DNA of 64,000 nucleotides from Mycobacterium sp. GA-0227b. Its GTDB lineage: Bacteria > Actinomycetota > Actinomycetes > Mycobacteriales > Mycobacteriaceae. Positions within the stretch are counted from its first letter, which is position 1, and every line of letters starts with the position of its first letter. The notes below the pieces were generated by a model. It saw only the letters and a program-made list of their open reading frames with translations, had not been told where the DNA came from and did not search any database. The stretch lies in the NCBI RefSeq assembly GCF_001499855.1, contig NZ_LQIK01000033.1, positions 1 through 64,000 of the forward strand. The letters run 5' to 3'. A program made the translations under genes and the position numbers. This document shows positions 24,512 through 35,300 of the stretch, piece after piece.

Positions 24512-25843
24512 GCCGCACTTCCCCAGTTCGGCCAACAAGAGGGCCTCGGAGACCGCGGCGCGCTCGAGCACTCCGAGGTGCAAGCTCTCGTTGACGCTAT
24601 GCGCCTGCGTCGCAGGGTCTTCCACTCCGGTCACCAAAATTTTCGCCGACGGGAACGCGGCGGCGAACTCGGCGATGAACGGAATTGAACCGCCGATTCC
24701 CGTGTCGACCGGTTCGGCGCCCCACGCCTCCCGGAAGGCGGCCCGGGCCGCGTCGTAGACCGGTCCGCTGGCGTCGATCGCGTACGGCTGCCCGAGGTCA
24801 CCCGCTGTGACGGTCACCTGCGCACCCCACGGCGCGTGCTGCTCGAGGTGCCGCGTCAACGCCGCCAGGTGCTCTGCGGCATCGCCGCCGGGCGCGACGC
24901 GCATGCTGACTTTGGCGCGCGCCCGCGGAATCAAGGTGTTCGACGACTTGTCGACGGGCGTGGCGTCGATGCCGATGACCGTGATCGCCGGTTTGGCCCA
25001 CAACCGTTGCGGCACCGAGCCGCAACCGATTTCGGATACGCCGTCCAGCAGCGCGGCTTCCTTGCGCACACGTTCCGACGGATAGTCGAGGTCAGCAGCG
25101 GTGGCCTCGTGCAGACCCGCGACCGCGACATTGCCGTCGTCGTCGTGCAGGCTGGCCAACATCCGCACCAGCACACTCAACGCGTCGGGCACGACACCGC
25201 CCCACAGCCCCGAGTGCAGGCCGTGATCCAGCGTGGCGACCTCGACGATGCAGTCGGCCAGTCCCCGCAGCGACACCGTCAGCGACGGCACCTCCGTGCT
25301 CCAGTTGTCCGAGTCGGCGAGCACGATCACGTCGCAGGCCAGGGTCTTGCGATGCGCCGCCAGCAGGCGTGGCAGCGACGGTGAGCCCGACTCCTCCTCG
25401 CCCTCGACGAACACCGTGACACCGACCGGCGGATCGCCGCCGTGCGCCCGAAAGGCAGCCAAATGTGTTGCGATGCCGGCCTTGTCGTCAGCAGTACCGC
25501 GGCCGTACAGGCGTCCGTCGCGCTCGGTGGGCTCGAACGGCGGCGAATGCCACTGCGCCGGATCGCCCTCGGGTTGTACGTCGTGATGGGCGTACAGCAG
25601 CACCGTCGGCGCACCCGGCGGCGCGGGATGGCGGGCGATGACGGCGGGCGCGCCGCCCTCGCTGACGATCTGTACGTCGCCGAAGCCGGCGTCGGTCAAC
25701 AGCTTTGCCACCGCGGTGACGCTGCGCTGCACCTCGCCGCGCCGCGCCGGGTCGGCCCACACCGACTCGATGCGCACCAGGTCTTCCAGGTCGCGCCGCA
25801 CCGACGGCAGCACGTCGCGCACCAGCTGTTTCAGATCGCTCAT
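24488..25843 (-). CDS. M20-family metallodipeptidase
   Basis: 451 residues. Zinc-dependent peptidase of the M20/DapE/carnosinase group. Metal ligands appear in VLLYAHHDVQPEG (His, Asp), GRGTADDKAG (bridging Asp), FVEGEEESGSP (catalytic Glu pair) and the distal His near AHSVNESLH at the C-terminus; the dimerisation insert lies near residues 190-310. Likely cleaves dipeptides in the cytosol. Equivalent to Rv2522c. ATG at 25843; a hairpin at 25873-25936 separates it from acpS. Confidence 0.88.
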   Translation of the reverse strand: MSDLKQLVRDVLPSVRRDLEDLVRIESVWADPARRGEVQRSVTAVAKLLTDAGFGDVQIVSEGGAPAVIARHPAPPGAPTVLLYAHHDVQPEGDPAQWHSPPFEPTERDGRLYGRGTADDKAGIATHLAAFRAHGGDPPVGVTVFVEGEEESGSPSLPRLLAAHRKTLACDVIVLADSDNWSTEVPSLTVSLRGLADCIVEVATLDHGLHSGLWGGVVPDALSVLVRMLASLHDDDGNVAVAGLHEATAADLDYPSERVRKEAALLDGVSEIGCGSVPQRLWAKPAITVIGIDATPVDKSSNTLIPRARAKVSMRVAPGGDAAEHLAALTRHLEQHAPWGAQVTVTAGDLGQPYAIDASGPVYDAARAAFREAWGAEPVDTGIGGSIPFIAEFAAAFPSAKILVTGVEDPATQAHSVNESLHLGVLERAAVSEALLLAELGKCGSDGQIAT

Positions 25844-25872
25844 GACATCGACGCTAGCGGGTCAGTCATCCC

Positions 25873-25936
25873 CCGCGAGCGACCGCATGATGCCAGCAAA
25901 GCGCGGCGTGTCGTGTGCAGACACGGTCGCTCGCGG
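25873..25936. terminator. 13-bp perfect inverted repeat after acpS
   Basis: CCGCGAGCGACCG at 25873-25885 matches 25924-25936 exactly in reverse complement, with a 38 nt loop that contains a smaller TGTC...GACA pairing. It lies just past the acpS stop (25944) on the minus strand, so it probably ends the fas-acpS transcript. Confidence 0.55.
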
Positions 25937-25943
25937 AATAGAC

Positions 25944-26336
25944 CTAGCGCTCTTCGAGGATGGCGACCGCGGCGGCGGTGCCGGCCTCATGCGTCAGCGA
26001 CAGGTGGATCGTGACGTCGCGCAGGTGCTCGGCGATCGCCCCGGACAGTCGCACCTTCGGGCGGCCCCACATGTCGGTGATCACCTCGATGTCGCGGTGG
26101 ATCGCCTCGGGCAGCACGGGCCGCTTGGCGAACCGCGAGCCCGACCAGGCCTTGATCACGGCCTCCTTCGCCGCCCACCGGGCCGCCAGGTGTCGCGCCG
26201 CCGACGAGCTCTTGTCGGCGGCGTCCCGCCGCTCGCCGGGCGTGAACGTCTCGGCGAAAACGGTCCCCGGCTGGTCGACCTGCTCGGCGAACTCGGGTAT
26301 GGAGACCAGGTCGATCCCCACCCCGACTATCGCCAT
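25944..26336 (-). CDS. acpS: Holo-[acyl-carrier-protein] synthase
   Basis: 130 residues. Transfers 4'-phosphopantetheine from CoA to the ACP serine. Family motifs are VGVGIDLVSIPEF (metal-binding Asp), FTPGERRD and RWAAKEAVIKAWSG, then HLSLTHEAGTAAA. It follows fas with a 15 bp gap on the same strand and would activate the ACP domain of Fas. Equivalent to Rv2523c. ATG at 26336. Confidence 0.95.
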   Translation of the reverse strand: MAIVGVGIDLVSIPEFAEQVDQPGTVFAETFTPGERRDAADKSSSAARHLAARWAAKEAVIKAWSGSRFAKRPVLPEAIHRDIEVITDMWGRPKVRLSGAIAEHLRDVTIHLSLTHEAGTAAAVAILEER

Positions 26337-26351
26337 GGGCGAAACGCTATC

Positions 26352-29300
26352 TCACGCGTGTGCGGGCACATACACGTCGTCGTCGCCGAGCCGCGACGCC
26401 GGATCGAGCAGCATCTCGGCTTCCTGCCGCTTCTCCGGGGCGTCGTGGCCGAACCGGCGGTCGGCCGGTTTCTCGTACAGCGGCTTGCCGCCCGCGATCG
26501 CCGACGCGAGCCGATGCTGACCCGCCAGCACGCGGGCGTCCGCGCGCTGCTTGTACTGCGCGCGTTCCTCGGGGCTGAGCGCGGCGAGGAACGCCTGCGG
26601 ATGCACCAGCGCGATCAGACCGGACACGTGGCCGAAGCCCAGGCTGGTGATCAGCCCCGCCTTCAGCGGGAACTTGTCCCCGAAGTCCAGCGTGTCCCGC
26701 AGCCAGACCAGGTGCGCAGCACCGGCGAGTTCGTCGTCGACACAATCGAGGCTGCGGTTCGGCGGGATGACGCCGTCGCGCAGGATCTGGCACAGCCCCA
26801 TCATCTGGAATGCAGCCGCGCCGCCCTTCGAATGACCGGTCAGGCTCTTCTGCGACACCACGAACAACGGTGCCCCCTCCGACCGGCCCAGCGAGTCGGC
26901 GAGCCGCTCGTGCAGCTCCGTCTCGTTGGGATCGTTGGCCAGCGTCGAGGTGTCGTGCTTGGAGACCACCGCGATGTCGTCGGGTCCGACGCCGAGTTCT
27001 GCCAGCGAGCGCGCCAACTGCGAGCCGCGACCGCCACGGCCCGCCGCCAGCGCGCCGAGGCCCGGGGCCGGGATCGAGGTGTGCACACCGTCGCCGAATG
27101 ACGACACGTAGCCGACCACCGCGAGCACCGGCAACCCCATCTTGAGCGCGAGATCACCGCGGGCCAGCAGGATGGTGCCACCGCCCTGGCCCTCGACGAA
27201 CCCGAGCCGACGACGGTCGTTGGCGCGGGAGAACTTCGAGTCGCTGATGCCCTTGGCCCGCATCATCTCGGTGTCCGCGGTCGCGGCCATGTCACCGAAC
27301 CCGATGATGGCCTCGAGCGTCAGGTCGTCGTACCCGCCGGCGACCACGAACTCCGCCTTGCCGAGCTTGATCTTGTCGACGCCCTCCTCGACCGACACCG
27401 CCGCGGTGGCGCAGGCCCCGACGGGGTGGATCATCGCGCCGTAACTGCCCACATAGGACTGCACGACGTGCCCCGCGTACACGTTCGGCAGGACCTCCTG
27501 CAGGATGTCGTTCGGCTTGTTCCGGCCCAGCAGGTTGCCGTGGTACATGGTCTGCATCGACGTCATGCCGCCCATGCCGGTGCCCTGCGTGCTGGCCACC
27601 AGGCTGGGGTGCACCCAGCGCATCAGTTCCGCTGGCGTGAAGCCGGCGGACAGGAACGCGTCGACGGTGGTGACCAGGTTCCAGATCGCCAGCCGGTCAA
27701 TGGAGTTCATCATCTCCTGGCTGACGCCGTAGACCATCGGATCGAAGCCGGTGGGGATCTGCGCACCGACGGTGCGCGACAGCTTCGTCTTGCGCGGCAC
27801 CCGGATCTCGGTGCCCGCCTTGCGGGTGACCTGCCAGTCACCGCTGTCCGAAACGGGTGCGATGACGGTGTGCTCCGGATCGGCGCGGAGGAACGCCCTG
27901 GCCTCCTCCTCGTTGGACACCACGAAGGTGAAGTCCTTGTCGAGGAACACCGAAACCAGCAGTGGCGCAGTGTGGTCGGCGTCGATCGCACCGTCGCCGA
28001 CGAACTCGCGGATACCAACCCGCTCGATCACGGCGTCGTGGTAACGCTCCACCAGCTCGCCCTCGTCGACCAGCTCGCCGGTTTCGGTGTCGTACCAGCC
28101 CGGCGTCGGATCGTCCTCCCACTTGACCAGGCCGGTCGTCCATGCCAGCTCGAGCACGCCGGCCGCCGACAGCTCATTGTCGACCTCCATCTCGAAGCGG
28201 GTGCGCGAGGAGCCGTACGGCCCCAGCTCGGCGCCGCCGACGATGACCACCATGTCGGCCGGGTCGATGTCGAGGTCCGCCCATTCCGGCGGCGGCGCGG
28301 ACTTGTAGCCCCGCGGCGGCGACGGCAACGCACGCACGGTGCCCTCGTGATCGGTTTCCTCGGTTCGGCTTTCGGTCACCATCTCATCGCGAGCCTTGGC
28401 GGCCAGTTCGGCCATGTCGATGTCGACGTCGGCCAACCCACCGGTGAAGTCGGCCTGCAGCGGCTCGCGCGCCGCGGCCACCTTGGACTCGATGTCGCAC
28501 AACCCGAGCAGCATGTGGGCCATCTCGTCGGTCGTGTACGTGCGCACACCGGCCTCTTCGACCGCGCCGACGATCGCGTCGTTGTGACCCATCAGGCCCG
28601 TGCCCTTGGTCCACCCGATCAGCGCGTGGGCCAACGAAACCCGCTGCGCCCACGATGTTTCGGCCTTCCATCGGGTCACCAGCGCGTCGAGCGCGGACTT
28701 GGCCTCGCCGTAGGCGCCGTCACCGCCGAACATTCCGCGGTTCGGTGAGCCGGGCAGCACGACGTGCAGTCGCGCGGCGATGTCACGTTCGGCCCCGATG
28801 TGTGACAGTCCGCCGATCAGCCGCTGCACGGCCCACAGCAGCACCTTCATCTCCATCTCGGCGCGCGACCCGGCCTCGGACAGGTCGCCGGCCACCCGCG
28901 GCGCGGCGAACGGGAACAGCAGCGTCGGCGTCTGGGCGTCCTTGAGGTGGATCGACTGCGGCCCAAGGCTTTCGGTCTGCTCGCTGCCGACCCACTGAAC
29001 CAGCGCATCGATGTCGGTGTAGGACGCCATGTTGGCCGGCACCACCCACAACTTGGCATCCCAGCGGGCGTGGTCGCGGTAGAGGGTGCGGTAGAACGCC
29101 AACCGGTCGTCGTCGAGCTTGGACGTCGTCGCGATGACCGTCGCCCCGCCGTCGAGCAATTGCGCCACCACGGACGCGGCGATCGACCCCTTCGAGGCAC
29201 CGGTGACGACGGCGACCTCGTCGCTGTAGCGACCTGCGCCGGGGTTCTCCGCACCCGCCGCGGCGCGCCCGTACAGCGAGGCGTGGATATTGCGACCCGC

Positions 29301-32300
29301 CGCCAGCGCCTTACCCTGCCACCAGGTGGCCTGCGTGCCGACGACGTGACCGGCGCCCTCGAAACGCTGCGAGAGCCGCTGCCAGTCCGCGTCGATCTCG
29401 TCCTCGTCGAGCAGCCACAGCTTGGCCAGATCCTCGCGAGCACTGGCCCAGCGGTCGTCGAAGAGCACTGCCTTGCGACCGTCGAACACCGGCGCCACCA
29501 AACGCGGCCAGTCCGAACCCAGTTCGGCGGTGACCAGGTCGATCAGCTCGGCGTCGGTGGCCTCCGGTACAGGGACCGCGGTCTCGAGACCCAGCTGACC
29601 CAGGATCGTGCGGGCCACCGAGGCCAGCACGCCGTCGCGGCCGGTGACCTGCTCGGCGAACTCGGACAGCGCGGCGGAGTCCACCACGCCCCCGCTGCCG
29701 CCCGCGGCGGACGGCAGCGACACCGCAACACCGCGCCTTGCCGCCACCGCGGAGACCGCCGCGTCGATCACCTTGTCGACGGTGGCCGCGTCGGCCAGCG
29801 CGCCGTCGTGCAGGCCGCCCAGGTCGCCACCGCGGACGCTGGACCCCTCGCGGGTGCCGAGCGCCACCTCGACGGTGACGTGCTTGATCCATCCCGGGCC
29901 CAGTTCCCACGTCTTGGTGACGCGCTCGGCGATGTAGGCGGGCCGCTTGCCCGACGGACCGAACACCGTGCGCAGTTGGTCGTTGATCGCGTCGGACAGC
30001 ACCGGGCCGAAGGGCTTGTAGGTCCTGGCCAGCTTGGTGACCTGGCCCTTGAGCCCGGCCAGATCCGCTTCCGCCGCACCGTCGATGGCACCGAGGTCGA
30101 GCTCCGAGCCCAGGTCGACCAGCAGTTGGTTACGTCGCGACGACGCGCCGTCGGTGATCGATTCGATGGAGTCCAGCGGCTCGATCTGGTCGATGCGCAT
30201 CTTCGCCGACAGCGCGATCAACGCCATGGTGGCGTCGGCGGCGTCGAACGTAATGTCGTCCGGCCGCGGAGCGCCGGCGGGCGCTGCGGGCGCTGGAGCC
30301 GGGGCGGCCGGTGCGGCGGCCTCGACGGGTGCGGTGGCCTCAGGCGCGGGAGCGGGGGCCGGCTCGTCACCGAGTTCGGGCTCGGGGTCGGTGTCGGTGG
30401 CGAACAGCACCGCCGCGTCGCGCTCGGAGTTCAGCACTTCGGTTGTGCTGTGCGAGTATTCGGGCAGCTTCAGGGTGTTGGCCGCCAGGCCCGCCACCGT
30501 CGGCGCGGATTTCACGCCGATCTCGACGAAGCGCTCGATGCCCAGGCCGCCCGCGGCTTCCTCGATGAACAGCAGATCCTGGGTTTCGATCCAGCGCACC
30601 GGGCTGGCGAATTGCCATGCCAGCAGCTCGATCACGACCTTGCGGCAGAGCTCGGCCGGCTTCTCGTTCCGCCAGGTGTCGTAGTCGGCGAGGATCTCGT
30701 CGAGCGGCTCGGCCGGCACCAGGTCGCGGATCTCCTGGATGAAGTCGCGGTCGAGGGTGAACGGCCGCGGAACCAGGTTCGGGATGTAGCGGCCGACGAT
30801 CAGCGCCGGGTCCTGGTCACGCGGCATCACGCGCTCCAGCGAGCGGCGGAAGTCGGCCACACCGACCCGCAGCACCGACGAGTGGAACGGCACGTCGATG
30901 CCCGGCACCAGGATGAACGACCGCTTGCCGCCGGTGATCTCGCGGCGCCGCTCGACTTCTTCCTCCAGTGCCTCCAGCCCGCGCACGGTGCCGGCGATCG
31001 CATACTGCGATCCGCGCAGGTTGAAGTTGACGATCTCTAGAAATTCCCCAGTATTCGCGGCGATGTCAGCGACAAACTGTTTGACGTCGGCGTCGTCGAG
31101 GTCGATCTGCGACGGCCGGATCGCGGCGAGCCGGTAGTTCGACCGGCCGAGGTGGTCGCGCGGCACGATGTCGTGCATCTTGCTGCCGCGGTGGAACACC
31201 ACCTCCAGCAACGCTTCCAGCTCGTAGACACCGCTGACGCACGCCAGCGCGGTGTACTCGCCGACGGAGTGACCGCAGGCGATGGCTCCTTCGACGAACG
31301 CGCCCTGCTCGCGCATCTCGGCCACCTGGGCGGCGGCCACCGTCGCCATCGCGACCTGGGTGAACTGGGTCAAGAACAGCACGCCGTCGGGGTGGTGGTA
31401 GTGCACGCCACTGGCGATCAGGCTGGTCGGGTTGTCGCGCACCACGTGCAGCACCGAGAAGCCCAGCGTGTCGCGGGTGAACTTGTCGGCGGTGTCCCAC
31501 ACCTTGCGGGCGGCCTTGGAGCGTGCGCGCACCTCCATCCCCATGCCCTTGTGCTGGATGCCCTGGCCCGGGAACGCGTAGACGGTCTTGGGCGCGGCGA
31601 GCTGCGCCGTCGCGGACATGACGAGGTCGCCCGCGACTTTGGCGGTGATCTCGACGATCTCTGCGCCACGGTCGATTCCGACGCGGTCGACGCGGAAGTC
31701 GACCTCGTCACCGGGCAGCACCATGCCGAGGAAGCGCGAGGTCCAGCCGACGACGCGCGCCGGCGGGGCTGGCTTGCCGTCGGTGGCGGCGACGACGTGC
31801 TGTGCGGCCGCCGACAGCCACATGCCGTGCACGATGGGCGATTTGAGGCCCGCCAGCAATGCGGCGGCGCGGTCGGTGTGGATCGGGTTGTGATCACCGG
31901 AGACGACCGCGAAGGCGCTCATGTCCGTCGGCGCGGTGACGGTCACGTCGCGGCGCCGGCGCCGCGGGGTGTCGGTCGCGTTGTCGGTGATTGCCCCGCC
32001 GGCACGCGGCGGATTGGCGAGTTCGGCTGCGCCGGTGCGACCGCGGATCGCGAAGCGCTCCTCGAGAGTGGCCAGCAGGTCGCCCTCGGCGTCGCGGATC
32101 TGCACCTCCACGGGCACGACGCGTCCGTATTCGGTGTCGGTGGCGGTCGAAACCGTTGCGGTGATTGCCAATTCGGCCCGGGTTTTCGGCATCTGGCCCA
32201 GCAGATGCGCGGCGTGGTCGAGATGCACCAGACTCAGCAGGCCTTCGACGACGGGGAAGCCGTCTTCGGTGAGCGCCGCCCCGATCGCCGCGAAAACCGC

Positions 32301-35300
32301 GGGCCAGCAGTGGCCGACGAGCGCGTCGGGGACGAGCGTGAGGCCCGGCGCCAGCGGGGCGCCGAACGTCGCGGTGACGCCGGTGTGGTCGGCGACCCGT
32401 TCGGGATCCCAGTCGACGGTCACCGTCGCGACGTTGTCGCGCACCGGGGGTAAATCGTCGGGCCCGCCCGAGCTTTCGATGCCGGCCGCGATCGCCAGCA
32501 CGGCACGCATCGCGGTTGACGCGTCCTCGACCGTGACGACGGGCATGCCGCCGTTGACCGTGCACTCCGGCAGCGTGAACGGGATGTCGACCCAGATGTC
32601 GGACAGCGGCACGCTCAACGTCACCCGGTCACCGCTGAGCTCGAGCCGAGCCCCGGTGGAAGGGTGCGTCGCATTGCGGTTTTCGTTGGCCTGCCACTCA
32701 TTTGGAGCGCCGATTCGGTGCACCGGGTTGATCGCGACGCGGCCCGCCCACAACACGTCGGGCGAGTCGAGCACCACCGCGAGCGGCCCGGTGACGTCGG
32801 CGCGCGCCTGGCGGCGCGAAACCACCGGCACCGGGTTACCGTCGGCGGCGAGCGTCTCGTCGATCGCGGCCTGCTCGAAGCGGTCGAGCAGCTCGCCGAC
32901 CGGCTCGTCGACGCGGGTGATGCCCGCGACCGCCTGCGTGCCGGGGATGATGCACACCTCGTCGGCGGTGTAGCGGGCGTCGTGGGCCTGCCACAGCGAG
33001 TCGCTGCGCCACCACCGCCGCACGTCCTTGTCGATGACCGGCACGAAATTGACCGGCTTGCCGGGGGTCTTGCACAGCGTGACGAACCACGGCACGTCGG
33101 CCGGGTGCAACCGCAGCGTCTCCGATTCCGGATAGTGCCCCACCAGCGTGGCGATCGCCCGGTCCGGATCATCAAGCAGCGCAGCGTCACCGAAGAGCGT
33201 GGCGATCGGGCCGGAATCCTGTGGGTGCAGCCGGGCCTCGGCGCGGTGCAGCATGTCGGCGAAGCGGTCGCGCCAGGTGTCGGCCAGCCACGGGCTGTTC
33301 GGCAGCTTCGTGTCGGCGGTGCTGTCGTCGTCGCCGATCGCCAATTCGACGTAGCGTTCCAGCCACTGGCGGTAGGTCATCTCGACGACATCGCCGAAGT
33401 ACGGCTTGCAGGTGGTGGCCATCGCGGTGATGATCTCGTCGCGGCGGGCCGCCACCGCTTCGGCGTCACCGGCGACCTCGTCGAGCAGCCGGCCGCAGCG
33501 TGATGCGGCGTTGTCGATCTCGTGGATGTCGGCGCCGAGTTGGCTGCGGCTGGAAGCCATGCCGCCCTGGGCTTTTCCGGCGCTGATCCAGTGTTCGGTG
33601 CCAGTGGTCTCGACCAGCATCTGCTTGACGGCGGGCGAAGTGGTGGCCTCCAGCGTCGCCATCGCCGCGGTGCCCACCAGGATGCCGTCGACCGGCATCG
33701 CGGGGAACCCGTACTCGGTGGCCCACTGGCCGGACAGGTACTCGGCCGCCCGCTCGGGGGTGCCGATTCCGCCGCCGACGCAGACGGTGATGTTGGGCAG
33801 TTTGCGTAGCTCCCCGTAGGTGCTCAGCAGCAGGTCGTCGAGGTCCTCCCACGAGTGGTGCCCGCCGGCGCGGCCACCCTCGATGTGCACGATGACGTCC
33901 TTGCCCGGCACCTCCGCGGCGATCTTGATGACGGACTTGATCTGGTCGACCGTGCCCGGTTTGAACACCACGTGGGTGATGCCGACGGTGTTGAGCTCGT
34001 CGATCAGCTCGACGGCTTCCTCGAGTTCGGGGATGCCCGCGGACACGACGACGCCGTCGATCGGTGCACCGGACTGACGCGCCCGCTGCACCAGGCGCTT
34101 TCCGCCCAGCTGCAGCTTCCACAGATACGGATCGAGGAACAGCGAGTTGAACTGCACGGCACGGCCCGGCTCGAGCAGCGTCGTCAACTCGGCGATGCGG
34201 TCGGTGAAGATCTCCTCGGTGACCTGTCCACCACCGGCGAGTTCGGCCCAGTGGCCGGCGTTGGCGGCGGCCGCGACGATCTTGGCGTCGACGGTGGTCG
34301 GGGTCATCCCCGCGAGCAGGATCGGCGAGCGCCCGGTGAGCCGGGTGAACTTCGTCGACAGCTTCACCGAGCCGTCGGGCAACTGCACGGTGGTCGGGGC
34401 GTAGCTCGACCACGCCGGCGGCACCTCGGGCTCAGCACCGACGGTGAACAGATTGCGCTGTCCGACCCGCGTTGCGGCGGGCACGATGCCCACCCCCAGC
34501 CCGCGGATGATGGGGGCCGTCAGCCGCGTCACGGTGTCGCTCGGGCCGAGGTCGACGATCCACTTCGCACCGGCCTCGTGCAGCCGCTCCACCTCGGCGA
34601 CCCAGTCGATCGGGCGCACGAAGATGTGCTCGGTCATCTCGTGCGCGAGTTCGGCGTCGATCCCGCACTTTTCGGCCCACCGGTCGACCAGCTCGACCCC
34701 GTCTGCGAGCCGAGGGGTGTGGAACCCGACCTCGACCTGCACCCCGTGGAACACCGGACTGAAAACCGCGCCGCCGCGGACCTTGTTCTTGCGCTCGGCC
34801 TCTTCCTTCTCGGTGATCTTGGCGCAGTACAGCTCGAACCGTCCCAGTTGCTCGGGGGTTCCGGTGATGACGACCGACCGCCTGCCGTTGCGGATCGACA
34901 GCACCGGCGGCAGCACCGTGCGCACGTCGGTGGAGAACTCCTCGAGCAGTTCTGCGATGCGGTCCGGATCGACGTTGGTCACCGAGACCATCGGCGACTT
35001 GTCCCCGCGACCCACCATGCCGCGCCGCCGCGAGACCAGTGATCCGGCCGCGCCGATCAGTTGCAGCAGCGCCAGCAGTTCGGCGTCCTTGGCGCCCCGT
35101 GTGCGCAGCGATTCGCAGGCGATGACGCCCTGCGAATGCCCCGCCATGGCGACCGGCGGGGCGCCGTACAGGTCGAGTCCCTGGCGGACGGCGGCGCGGA
35201 TCGCGGCCATCTGTGCGAGCAGGATGCCCGGTCCGGAGATCGCCGCGGTGATGAGCTGCTTGGTCGGGGGCAGCGGTTCGTCGGCGGCCAGCGCGCGTAC

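Noticed and set aside
29311..31040. Several long frames on both strands within fas
   Set aside because: Fas itself is an unbroken 3,076-codon frame with all domain motifs; the others are shadows.
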